Counted from the stretch's first letter, positions 1-7,136 are shown. The stretch is DNA of 11,688 nt from Betaproteobacteria bacterium (GCA_028868235.1 JAGWUW010000044.1:1-11688), one strand, 5' to 3'. Program-made: numbers and translations. Notes: a model not told the origin generated them from the sequence alone.

Positions 1-51
1 TACACTTGCGCGTTCATAATTTGCGCCTGATTTCTTTCGGTTTTTTCCCTG

Positions 52-666
52 ATGCTCGAAGCTGACAATCTGGAATGCGTGCGCGGCGAGCGCCGCCTGT
101 TCGCAGGCCTCGGCTTCAAGCTGGAAGCGGGGGAATTACTCTATTTGCAAGGCCGTAACGGTGCTGGGAAGACCAGCCTGCTGCGCATGATCATCGGCTT
201 GCTGCCGCCGGAAGCCGGCGAAATTCGCTGGAAAGGGCAGTCGATTCGCAGCAGCGGCGAGGAATTTCGCGCCGACCTGTGCTACCTCGGCCACCTGAAC
301 GCCATCAAGGAAGAATTGACCCCGCTCGAAAACCTGCTCGCCTCGGCCCATCTCGCCGATGAAATGCTGTCCGAGGACGACGCGCTCGACGCACTGGAAC
401 AGGTTGGCCTGGCTGGCCGCGAAGACCTCGCCTGCAAATATCTGTCGCAAGGTCAGAAGCGCCGTGTCGCACTGGCCCGCCTAGTCAAGGAACGCCGCCC
501 CCTGTGGGTACTCGATGAACCCTTCGTTGCCCTCGACGTGGCCGCCGTCGACTGGCTGACTAGCATCATTTCCGGCCACCTGCAACGTGGCGGCCTGGCC
601 GTGATGACCACGCACCAGTTGGTCGGCATCGCCGCAGGCACTGTGCGCGAATTGAAGCTCAGTTGA
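52..666 (+). CDS. ccmA: Heme exporter ATP-binding protein CcmA
   Basis: This is the ATPase subunit of the CcmAB(CD) ABC transporter of System I cytochrome c biogenesis. ATP hydrolysis drives release of heme-loaded CcmE from CcmC/CcmD at the inner membrane. The 204 residues match the usual family length. Walker A (GRNGAGKT) lies at residues 34-41, the ABC signature LSQGQ at 131-135, Walker B with D155/E156 in LWVLDEP at 151-157, and the switch histidine at H188. The start gives the family's usual N-terminus (MLEA...), but I see no Shine-Dalgarno sequence before it. The leader at 29-50 is pyrimidine-rich. It is the first visible gene of the ccm operon, and only 51 bp upstream are in view, so any promoter or earlier gene is mostly out of sight. 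ccmB follows after 10 bp. Confidence 0.96.
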   Translation: MLEADNLECVRGERRLFAGLGFKLEAGELLYLQGRNGAGKTSLLRMIIGLLPPEAGEIRWKGQSIRSSGEEFRADLCYLGHLNAIKEELTPLENLLASAHLADEMLSEDDALDALEQVGLAGREDLACKYLSQGQKRRVALARLVKERRPLWVLDEPFVALDVAAVDWLTSIISGHLQRGGLAVMTTHQLVGIAAGTVRELKLS

Positions 667-676
667 GGCCGCCGCG

Positions 677-1345
677 ATGTTGAAGATCATCCTTGCTGTC
701 GTCGGTCGCGACCTAAAGCTGGCCATGCGCCGCCAAGCCGACATCGTGTCGGCGCTCTTCTTCTTCGTCATCGTTGTCAGCCTGTTCCCGCTCGGCATCG
801 GCCCGGAAGCCGACCTGCTGCGCAAACTGGCCCCCGGTGTGCTGTGGGTGGCCGCCCTGCTCGCTACCATGCTGTCGCTGCCCCGCCTGTTCGCCGACGA
901 CCATCGCGACGGCACGCTCGAACAACTGGCCCTGGCACCGCACCCGCTTGGCCTGGTTGTTACCGGAAAAGTGATCGCTCACTGGCTGGTTTCTGGCTTG
1001 CCGCTGGCGCTGATCGCCCCGGTGCTGGGCATCCAGTTCGACCTGTCCAACGACGCTCTGCTCGTCCTCACCGGCGCCATCCTCCTCGGCACTCCGGCCC
1101 TGTCCAGCATCGGTGCCATCGGCGCGGCATTGACCCTAGGCTTACGCGGTGGCGGTGTTTTGCTCTCGCTACTCGTTCTGCCCTTGTACATCCCGGTGCT
1201 AATATTCGGCGCTGGCGCGGTTGACGCGACGGTGTCCGGACTCGGGGGGGAAGGACACCTGTCGTTGCTAGCCGCCATGACTCTTGCTTCACTCGGCTTC
1301 GCCCCCTGGGCCTCGGCCGCCGCCTTGAAAATCGCCCTCGAATGA
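677..1345 (+). CDS. ccmB: Heme exporter membrane protein CcmB
   Basis: This is the membrane permease subunit of the CcmAB ABC complex, which works with CcmA in releasing holo-CcmE. At 222 residues it has the normal family length. It is very hydrophobic, with about six membrane segments (roughly residues 24-42, 50-70, 90-115, 125-150, 155-178 and 195-215). A charged stretch near residues 73-80 (ADDHRDGTLE) is the CcmB-type cytoplasmic loop expected to contact CcmA. A Shine-Dalgarno-like TGAGG at 664-668 overlaps the ccmA stop and sits 8 nt before the ATG. Its stop overlaps the ccmC start as ATGA (1342-1345). One oddity is a run of seven G at 1244-1250 that encodes Gly-Gly. The assignment rests on family character plus position between ccmA and ccmC. 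Confidence 0.94.
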   Translation: MLKIILAVVGRDLKLAMRRQADIVSALFFFVIVVSLFPLGIGPEADLLRKLAPGVLWVAALLATMLSLPRLFADDHRDGTLEQLALAPHPLGLVVTGKVIAHWLVSGLPLALIAPVLGIQFDLSNDALLVLTGAILLGTPALSSIGAIGAALTLGLRGGGVLLSLLVLPLYIPVLIFGAGAVDATVSGLGGEGHLSLLAAMTLASLGFAPWASAAALKIALE

Positions 1346-2088
1346 CTGACCGCTTCAATCTCTACAAATATGCTGCGCCGGCCACCTTCTACCCACTAGC
1401 CGGCAAGCTGATCCCTTGGTTCGCCGCCGCCTCGGTTATCTTTGGTCTGGCCGGGCTGTATCTCGGCATGCTGGTCGCCCCAACCGATTTTCAGCAGGGC
1501 GAGGGCTACCGTATCATCTTCATCCACGTTCCCGCCTCGTGGATGTCGATGTTCATCTATCTGGTCATGGCCTTCTGGGCAGCTATCGGGCTAGCCTTCA
1601 ACACCCGGCTGTCAGGCATGATGGCCCAAGCCTTGGCGCCAACCGGTGCCTTGATGGCCTTCCTGTCCCTGTGGACCGGCGCTCTGTGGGGGAAGCCGAT
1701 GTGGGGTGCGTGGTGGGTGTGGGATGCCCGCCTGACCTCCGAACTGATCCTCCTTTTCCTGTACATCGGCTACATGGCCCTGACTGCTGCCATCGACGAT
1801 CCGCGCCGGGCCGACAAGGCCGGTGGCCTCTTGCTTCTGGTCGGCGTGGTCAACGTCCCGATCATCTATTTCTCGGTCAAATGGTGGAACACCCTGCACC
1901 AGGGTTCCACCGTCAATCTGACTAAGTCGTCGATGGCCACTACCATGCTCTACGGCATGCTGCTCATGGCCCTGTGCTTCTGGATGTATTCCATCGCCGT
2001 CGCTTTCATGCGCGTTCGTACCATCATGCTCGAACGCGAGCGGCACACTGACTGGGTCAAGGCCGAGCTGGAGGGTGATGCCCGATGA
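1342..2088 (+). CDS. ccmC: Heme lyase/heme handling protein CcmC
   Basis: CcmC is an integral membrane protein of the heme handling protein family. It presents heme at the periplasmic face and loads it covalently onto CcmE. The 248 residues contain about six membrane segments. The tryptophan-rich WWD domain lies at about residues 111-130 (core WGAWWVWD). The two conserved periplasmic histidines that ligate heme are H62 (in IHVPASW) and H186 (in TLHQ); the E. coli equivalents are H60 and H184. The start overlaps the ccmB stop as ATGA, with no clear ribosome binding site of its own, which suggests translational coupling. The C-terminus is a charged cytoplasmic tail. The stop again overlaps the ccmD start (2085-2088). 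Confidence 0.97.
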   Translation: MTDRFNLYKYAAPATFYPLAGKLIPWFAAASVIFGLAGLYLGMLVAPTDFQQGEGYRIIFIHVPASWMSMFIYLVMAFWAAIGLAFNTRLSGMMAQALAPTGALMAFLSLWTGALWGKPMWGAWWVWDARLTSELILLFLYIGYMALTAAIDDPRRADKAGGLLLLVGVVNVPIIYFSVKWWNTLHQGSTVNLTKSSMATTMLYGMLLMALCFWMYSIAVAFMRVRTIMLERERHTDWVKAELEGDAR

Positions 2089-2270
2089 TCTACTGGAACA
2101 GTTTTGCCGACTTCATCCACATGGGAGGCTACGGCCTCTACGTCTGGGGTTCCTTCGGCGTCAATGTGCTGATCATGGCGATTGAACCGATCGTGGTCAC
2201 TCGCAATCAAAAAGCCACCAAGGCCCGTCTGAAACGCCAGATTCGCGCAGAAAGCAGAAGTACCGAATGA
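2085..2270 (+). CDS. ccmD: Heme exporter accessory protein CcmD
   Basis: CcmD is a small single-pass membrane protein that joins CcmABC and is needed for release of holo-CcmE. It has 61 residues, within the usual 50-80 range. The N-terminal motif [12 protein letters not shown] at about residues 11-22 is typical of the family. It runs into one membrane segment (about 17-37), followed by a basic cytoplasmic tail rich in Lys and Arg (41-57). A good GGAGG at 2070-2074 lies inside the end of ccmC, about 10 nt before the ATG. Both ends overlap neighbours as ATGA (2085-2088 with ccmC, 2267-2270 with ccmE). Confidence 0.94.
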   Translation: MIYWNSFADFIHMGGYGLYVWGSFGVNVLIMAIEPIVVTRNQKATKARLKRQIRAESRSTE

Positions 2271-2749
2271 AATCCCGTCACAAGAAACTCGCCCTGATCG
2301 GCGGCGCCCTGGCCATTGTCGGCATCATTGCCGCCCTTGTCCTCAATGCCCTGAACAGCAATATTGCCCTCTACATTTCGCCGACCGATGTCGCTGCCGG
2401 CAAAGCGCCACAAGGCAAGGCCTTCCGTATCGGCGGCCTGGTCAAGGACGGCAGCCTGCAGCGTCAAGCTGACGGCGTCACCATTGCCTTCGTGGTAACC
2501 GATACCGCAAAGGACATGACTGTTCATTACAAAGGCATCCTCCCCGACCTGTTCAAGGAAGGCAAAGGCGTCGTCGCCCAGGGCAGGATGGCTGCCGATG
2601 GCACCTTCACTGCAAGCGAGGTGCTGGCCAAGCACGACGAAAACTACATGCCGCCGGAAGCTGCCAAGGCGGTGGACGACGCCCAGAAGGGTGCCAACAA
2701 GCACGTTTCTCCATCTTCCCTAAGCGACAAGCCCAAAGCGAGCTACTGA
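2267..2749 (+). CDS. ccmE: Periplasmic heme chaperone CcmE
   Basis: CcmE is the membrane-anchored heme chaperone. It binds heme covalently through a histidine and carries it from CcmC to the CcmF/H ligase. The protein has 160 residues: a short basic N-terminus, a membrane anchor at about residues 9-29, then a beta-rich periplasmic domain. The heme-binding motif is the family HxxxY form, with H123 and Y127 in KHDENYMPP (E. coli H130 and Y134). The flexible C-terminal tail is polar. The start overlaps the ccmD stop as ATGA with only weak ribosome binding potential. ccmF follows after 2 bp. Confidence 0.97.
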   Translation: MKSRHKKLALIGGALAIVGIIAALVLNALNSNIALYISPTDVAAGKAPQGKAFRIGGLVKDGSLQRQADGVTIAFVVTDTAKDMTVHYKGILPDLFKEGKGVVAQGRMAADGTFTASEVLAKHDENYMPPEAAKAVDDAQKGANKHVSPSSLSDKPKASY

Positions 2750-2751
2750 GC

Positions 2752-4740
2752 ATGATTCCCGAACTCGGCCATTTCGCCCTCATCCTCGCCGCACTGGTTG
2801 CCCTGATCCTCGGCACCCTGCCACTGATCGGCGCCCACCGGAACCGCATGACCTGGGTTGCCATCGCCCGCCCAGCTGCCACCGCGATGGCACTACTGAT
2901 CACATTTTCTTTTGCCTGCCTGACCCAAGCCTTCGTCACCAACGATTTCTCGGTCGTGTATGTCGCCCAGCACTCCAATTCATTACTTCCCATTCAATAT
3001 CGCATCGCTGCGGTCTGGGGTGGCCACGAGGGATCGCTGCTGCTGTGGATACTGATGCTCAGCTGGTGGGCTTTCATGGTCGCTATGCTCTCCCGTCAGC
3101 TACCGGAAAACATGGTGGCCCGCGTGCTCGGTACGCTCGGTCTTGTCGGCTTTGGTTTCCTGCTCTTCATCCTGATCACCTCCAACCCCTTTGAGCGCCT
3201 GTTGCCTGGTGCTGCTGAGGGCCGTGACCTGAATCCCTTGCTCCAGGACCCAGGCCTAGTCATCCATCCGCCGCTGCTTTATATGGGCTATGTCGGTTTC
3301 TCGGTAGCTTATGCCTTCGCTGTTGCCGCCCTGCTCTCCGGCAAGCTTGACGCCGCCTGGGCACGCTGGTCGCGGCCATGGACCATGGGTGCTTGGATCT
3401 TCCTGACCCTCGGCATCGCCATGGGATCGTGGTGGGCCTACTATGAACTGGGCTGGGGGGGCTGGTGGTTCTGGGATCCAGTCGAAAATGCCTCGTTCAT
3501 GCCCTGGTTGGTCGGCACCGCACTGATTCACTCACTGGCCGTCACGGAAAAACGCGGCAGCTTCAAGAACTGGACCGTTCTGCTCGCTATTGCGGCCTTC
3601 TCGCTGTCACTACTCGGTACCTTCCTGGTCCGCTCAGGTGTGCTGACTTCGGTCCATGCGTTCGCCACCGACCCGCGACGCGGTGTTTTCATCCTGATCT
3701 TCCTCGTCGCCGTCATCGGCTCATCGCTCGCCCTGTTTGCTGCCCGTGCGCCCAAGGTCGGCCTGGGCGGCCGTTTCGGGTTGATCTCGCGCGAATCGCT
3801 ACTGCTCACCAATAACGTCCTGCTCGTCGTCGCCTGCGCCACCGTATTGCTCGGTACGCTGTATCCGTTGCTGATCGATGCGCTCGGCGTCGGGAAGATC
3901 TCGGTCGGTCCTCCATACTTCAATGCGGTGTTCGTACCCGTCATGACGCCCATCCTGTTCTTGGTCGGTGTTGGTCCCTTCGCCCGCTGGAAGGAAGCTT
4001 CCGTTCCCGAAATTGCCAAAGCCGTGCAGTGGGCGCTCGCAGTCGGTGCCGTCGTCGCCGTCGCCTTGCCGCTACTCTATGGACAGTGGCACGCAATGAC
4101 CGCCCTCGGCCTGCTGCTGGCCGGGTGGATCGTCGCTACCGCAGCCCTCAATTTCATCGAACGTGCCCAACACACCAGGGCCGGACGCAGCTTCACGGCC
4201 GCTGCCCTGAGCCAACCGCGCACCTTCATCGGTATGCATCTGGCGCACATTGGCGTTGCCGTCTTCGTCGTCGGCGTGACGATGGTCAGTAGCTACCAGG
4301 AAGAAAAGGATATCAAGCTGGCGCCCGGCCAGTCGGTCGATGTCGCTGGCTACCATTTCACCTTTAACGGCGTTAAATCGGTCGACGGGCCGAATTACGT
4401 TGCCGCTCAAGGCGATTTCGATCTGGCGAAGGATGGCAAATTCCTACGCAAGATGAACCCTGAGAAGCGCAACTACCAGTCGTCTGCCATGCCGATGACT
4501 GAAGCCTCGATCGATGCTGGCTTCCTGCGCGACGTCTATGTCTCGCTCGGCGAACCGATCGACCGCGACAAGCCGGAAGCCGAATGGGCCGTGCGCGTCT
4601 ATTACAAACCCTACGTCGACTGGATCTGGGGCGGCTGCATGCTGATGGCACTCGGCGGCCTGATGGCCATCCTCGACCGTCGCTACCGCGTCAAGGCACG
4701 CATTGCCGCCAACCTCCCTGCCGGAACCCAACAAGCATGA
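2752..4740 (+). CDS. ccmF: Cytochrome c heme lyase subunit CcmF
   Basis: CcmF is the large membrane subunit of the holocytochrome c synthetase. It receives heme from CcmE and attaches it to the CXXCH motif of apocytochromes, with CcmH and CcmI. The 662 residues match the family. The WWD domain is at about 226-252 (core WGGWWFWDPVEN). The conserved histidines appear at H172 (IHPPLLY), H260 (ALIHS) and H302 (VHAF), equal to E. coli H173, H261 and H303. H496 or H499 corresponds to the second ligand of the membrane heme b. The large periplasmic loop lies at about 515-620, before the last membrane helix (about 622-641). A run of seven G at 3455-3461 encodes part of the WGGW motif. The end overlaps ccmG as ATGA (4737-4740). 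Confidence 0.98.
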   Translation: MIPELGHFALILAALVALILGTLPLIGAHRNRMTWVAIARPAATAMALLITFSFACLTQAFVTNDFSVVYVAQHSNSLLPIQYRIAAVWGGHEGSLLLWILMLSWWAFMVAMLSRQLPENMVARVLGTLGLVGFGFLLFILITSNPFERLLPGAAEGRDLNPLLQDPGLVIHPPLLYMGYVGFSVAYAFAVAALLSGKLDAAWARWSRPWTMGAWIFLTLGIAMGSWWAYYELGWGGWWFWDPVENASFMPWLVGTALIHSLAVTEKRGSFKNWTVLLAIAAFSLSLLGTFLVRSGVLTSVHAFATDPRRGVFILIFLVAVIGSSLALFAARAPKVGLGGRFGLISRESLLLTNNVLLVVACATVLLGTLYPLLIDALGVGKISVGPPYFNAVFVPVMTPILFLVGVGPFARWKEASVPEIAKAVQWALAVGAVVAVALPLLYGQWHAMTALGLLLAGWIVATAALNFIERAQHTRAGRSFTAAALSQPRTFIGMHLAHIGVAVFVVGVTMVSSYQEEKDIKLAPGQSVDVAGYHFTFNGVKSVDGPNYVAAQGDFDLAKDGKFLRKMNPEKRNYQSSAMPMTEASIDAGFLRDVYVSLGEPIDRDKPEAEWAVRVYYKPYVDWIWGGCMLMALGGLMAILDRRYRVKARIAANLPAGTQQA

Positions 4741-5321
4741 ATCGTTATTACTGGATCCTCGGCGGCTTTGCCGCCCTCGTCGTGCTGCTCGCCGTCGGCC
4801 TCAACCTGAACCCGCGCGACGTTCCCTCCCCCCTCGTCGGCAAGCCTGCCCCAGCCTTCACCTTGAGCCAGTTGGCCGAACCGGATAAGACGCTGAGTCC
4901 GCAGGACATGCGAGGCAAGGTCTGGCTGTTCAACGTCTGGTCCTCATGGTGCGTTTCCTGCCGCCAGGAACACCCGGTTCTGGTCGAATTCTCCCGGAAA
5001 GTCGATGTGCCCCTGATCGGGCTCAATTACAAGGAAGTGCGCGGCGATGGTGAATTCGACATGAGCAAGATGCCAGCCGAAGAGGAAAAGAAACTCGCTT
5101 TCCAACGAGCCAACCAGTGGCTGTCGCAACACGGCAACCCGTACAAGCTGACGGTAATGGACCTCGATGGCCGCGTCGGCATCGACTATGGTGTTTACGG
5201 CGTACCGGAAACTTACGTCATCGACAAAAGCGGCGTCATCCGCATGAAGCACACCGGTCCCATCTCTCCGGAAATCCTGACCCAGAAAATCCTGCCACTG
5301 CTGGCGGAGTTGAATAAATGA
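4737..5321 (+). CDS. ccmG: Thiol:disulfide interchange protein CcmG (DsbE)
   Basis: CcmG is a membrane-anchored periplasmic thioredoxin-like protein. It takes electrons from DsbD/CcdA-type proteins and keeps CcmH or apocytochrome cysteines reduced. I chose the ATG at 4737, which overlaps the ccmF stop as ATGA, because it gives an N-terminal anchor (about residues 6-24) straight away. A longer reading from 4584 would add 51 residues that only shadow ccmF. The result is 194 residues. The active site is WCVSC (C72, C75) and the cis-proline is P157 in YGVPETY. Compared with E. coli CcmG, from memory, there is an extra stretch of about 20 mostly charged residues at about 102-121, between the NYK strand and the following helix. 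ccmH follows with an ATGA overlap (5318-5321). Confidence 0.96.
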   Translation: MNRYYWILGGFAALVVLLAVGLNLNPRDVPSPLVGKPAPAFTLSQLAEPDKTLSPQDMRGKVWLFNVWSSWCVSCRQEHPVLVEFSRKVDVPLIGLNYKEVRGDGEFDMSKMPAEEEKKLAFQRANQWLSQHGNPYKLTVMDLDGRVGIDYGVYGVPETYVIDKSGVIRMKHTGPISPEILTQKILPLLAELNK

Positions 5322-5797
5322 AGCGCCTCACCGCAGCCCTGCTGCTTGGTCTGGTGCTGAACGCGCCGTCCTTCGCCTCCACCGCCACCGAAGCCGCCCT
5401 GGCCGACGACCCAGTCGCCGAAAAACGCCTGCTCGGCCTTTCCGAGGAATTGCGCTGCCTGGTCTGTCAGAATCAGAACATCGCCGACTCCAATGCGGAG
5501 CTAGCCCAAGATTTGCGCCACGAAATCCGCGGCATGATCAAGGCCGGCAAGACCGACAAGGAAATCATCGATTTCATGGTTGCTCGCTACGGCGATTTTG
5601 TTCTCTACCGTCCACCACTGCAAGGCAACACCCTGTTGCTGTGGGGGGGGCCGATCGCCCTGCTCATTTTCGGCCTTGTCGCCCTGATTGCTTACCAGCG
5701 CCGTCGCGCCACGCGCGTTGCTGCCCAGGACCAGCCGCTTTCCGCCGATGAGACCAGCCGCGCCGATGCGCTGCTCAAGGAACTCGATACCAAATGA
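5318..5797 (+). CDS. ccmH: Cytochrome c maturation protein CcmH (short form)
   Basis: CcmH is a periplasm-facing thioreductase subunit of the heme ligation complex that handles the cysteines of apocytochrome c. The 159 residues are: a cleavable-looking signal peptide (about 1-20, ending A-P-S-F-A), a three-helix domain with the family motif LRCLVCQNQ (C47, C50), and one membrane segment (about 105-126) with a basic cytoplasmic tail. It is the short form: the TPR part fused to CcmH in E. coli is here a separate gene, ccmI. A GGAG at 5306-5309 lies 8 nt before the ATG. A run of eight G at 5643-5650 encodes the end of Trp plus Gly-Gly at the membrane segment. Its stop overlaps ccmI as ATGA (5794-5797). 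Confidence 0.96.
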   Translation: MKRLTAALLLGLVLNAPSFASTATEAALADDPVAEKRLLGLSEELRCLVCQNQNIADSNAELAQDLRHEIRGMIKAGKTDKEIIDFMVARYGDFVLYRPPLQGNTLLLWGGPIALLIFGLVALIAYQRRRATRVAAQDQPLSADETSRADALLKELDTK

Positions 5798-6633
5798 CCC
5801 TGTTTGCCATCTTTGCCACCCTGCTCATTCTGGTGGTCGCCGCCTTCGTCCTGCCTCCGCTATGGCTCGGCCTGCGGGTGCCGAAATCCCGGGCCGATCG
5901 CAAGACGGCTAATCTAGCCATCCTCCGCGACCAACTGGCCGAACTCGAACGCGAGAAAATGGAAGGCTCGCTGGCCGATGCCGACTTCGAACAGGCCAAA
6001 CGTGAACTACAGCGCCGCCTTCTCGAGGAGGTGGAGCCCGCACCCGATGAAACGGCACCAGCCTCGCACGCGCCGACCCGCAAAACCGCCATTGCCATCC
6101 TGCTCCTCCTGCCCATCCTCGGCCTGCTCGGTTACCGTCTGCTCGGCAACCCACGCGCCCTCGACCCGGAACAAACCGTCGCACCGCCGGCCATGACCCA
6201 GGATCAGATCGAAGGAATGGTCGCCAAACTAGCCGAACGCCTGAAAGCTAACCCGGATGATCCAAAGGGTTGGTTGATGCTTGCCCGCTCCTATAAGTCC
6301 ATGGGCCGCTATTCCGAGGCCGCCGATGCCTTTGGCAAGGCCGGACAGTTCGTTGATGACAATCCTGACCTGCTGGCAAGTTACGCCGAAACCATTGCCA
6401 TGGCCGAAGGCAAGGGTTTGCGAGGCAAGCCGACCCAACTCATCGAGAAAGCGCTGAAGATCGATCCCAAGCATGCCCATAGCCTCTTCCTGGCCGGAGC
6501 CGCCGCCATGGAAAGTGGTGATAACAAGAAGGGGATCGCCTACTGGGAAGCTTTGTTGCCACAAGTAGAGCCAGGCTCTGAAATCGACCAAATGCTGCGT
6601 AACGGCATCGACAAGATGAAGGCGGGCAAGTAG
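5794..6633 (+). CDS. ccmI: Cytochrome c maturation TPR protein CcmI
   Basis: CcmI is an apocytochrome c chaperone that binds the C-terminal part of apocytochromes and passes them to CcmF/CcmH. The 279 residues show a first membrane helix (about 3-22), a cytoplasmic charged coiled-coil-like loop (about 33-80, rich in Leu, Glu and Arg), a second membrane helix (about 98-117), then a periplasmic part with TPR-like helical repeats (about 138-260, for example the region around PDDPKGWLMLARSYKSMGRY). The protein ends soon after the TPR part. Long CcmI proteins of Pseudomonas or Rhodobacter type, about 400 residues, have a further C-terminal domain, so this is a short form. An AAGGA at 5777-5781 is a somewhat distant ribosome binding site. 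napF follows after 11 bp. Confidence 0.92.
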   Translation: MTLFAIFATLLILVVAAFVLPPLWLGLRVPKSRADRKTANLAILRDQLAELEREKMEGSLADADFEQAKRELQRRLLEEVEPAPDETAPASHAPTRKTAIAILLLLPILGLLGYRLLGNPRALDPEQTVAPPAMTQDQIEGMVAKLAERLKANPDDPKGWLMLARSYKSMGRYSEAADAFGKAGQFVDDNPDLLASYAETIAMAEGKGLRGKPTQLIEKALKIDPKHAHSLFLAGAAAMESGDNKKGIAYWEALLPQVEPGSEIDQMLRNGIDKMKAGK

Positions 6634-6637
6634 GAGG
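6632..6637 (+). promoter_or_regulatory. Strong ribosome binding site for napF
   Basis: AGGAGG at this position overlaps the last bases of the ccmI TAG stop and lies 7 nt before a GTG codon at 6645. It is the best Shine-Dalgarno match on the plus strand here, and it decides the GTG start of napF. Confidence 0.8.
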
Positions 6638-6644
6638 CAAGCGC

Positions 6645-7136
6645 GTGGTCGACCTCTCCCGCCGCGCCTTTTTTCGCGGCCGAGCACGGCCCAAGGCCGA
6701 AAAGCGGCCACCTTGGGCCTTGCCGGAAGCCGACTTCATTGACTGCTGTACGCGCTGTAATGCCTGCATCGCGGCCTGTCCTACGCGTATTCTGACCATC
6801 GGCGACGGGGGCTACCCAACCGTCGACTTTCGCGAAGGTGAATGTACCTTCTGCAGCGCCTGCGTCGCTGCCTGCCAACCCAAAGCCCTCCTCTGCCACG
6901 ATGGACAACCGGCCTGGCCTTATAAGGCTCTCATTGGAGAAGACTGTCTGCCACACCAAGGAGTCGAATGCCGGGTATGCGGCGATTTCTGCGACACTTG
7001 GGCCATTCGCTTTCAGCCCCGCCTGGGCGGCAGTCCGCTACCGGAAATCGATACCGATAAGTGCACCGGCTGCGGCGCCTGCGTCGCTCCCTGTCCGACG
7101 GTCGCGATAGCGCTCAACCTCCCTATTCCAGGTTAG
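6645..7136 (+). CDS. napF: Ferredoxin-type protein NapF
   Basis: NapF is a cytoplasmic iron-sulfur accessory protein of the periplasmic nitrate reductase system. In E. coli it interacts with the catalytic subunit NapA and is thought to help its Fe-S maturation before Tat export. The 163 residues are close to E. coli NapF (164). Three 4Fe-4S motifs are visible: C35/C38/C41/C45, C67/C70/C73/C77 and C140/C143/C146/C150. The extra NapF-type cysteines C109/C112/C116 are also present. The N-terminal SRRAFFRG resembles a twin-arginine motif but has no hydrophobic signal after it, as usual for NapF. The start is GTG, fixed by a strong ribosome binding site, 11 bp after ccmI, so it is probably co-transcribed with the ccm operon. 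No napD, napA, napG, napH, napB or napC follows. Its 3' end overlaps the opposing gene by 14 bp. Confidence 0.93.
   Translation: MVDLSRRAFFRGRARPKAEKRPPWALPEADFIDCCTRCNACIAACPTRILTIGDGGYPTVDFREGECTFCSACVAACQPKALLCHDGQPAWPYKALIGEDCLPHQGVECRVCGDFCDTWAIRFQPRLGGSPLPEIDTDKCTGCGACVAPCPTVAIALNLPIPG

Noticed and set aside
15..20. CATAAT as a -10 box for the ccm operon
   Set aside because: It matches TATAAT at five of six bases, but the matching -35 would fall outside the window, so it cannot be supported.
4584..4736. N-terminal extension of ccmG by 51 residues
   Set aside because: The extension only reads the ccmF coding region in another frame, is Arg/Pro-rich, and would bury the membrane anchor. 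The ATG at 4737 overlaps the ccmF stop as ATGA like the other junctions.
6657..6690. Twin-arginine signal peptide at the NapF N-terminus (SRRAFFRG)
   Set aside because: No hydrophobic segment follows. NapF proteins are cytoplasmic and commonly carry this Arg-Arg motif near the start.
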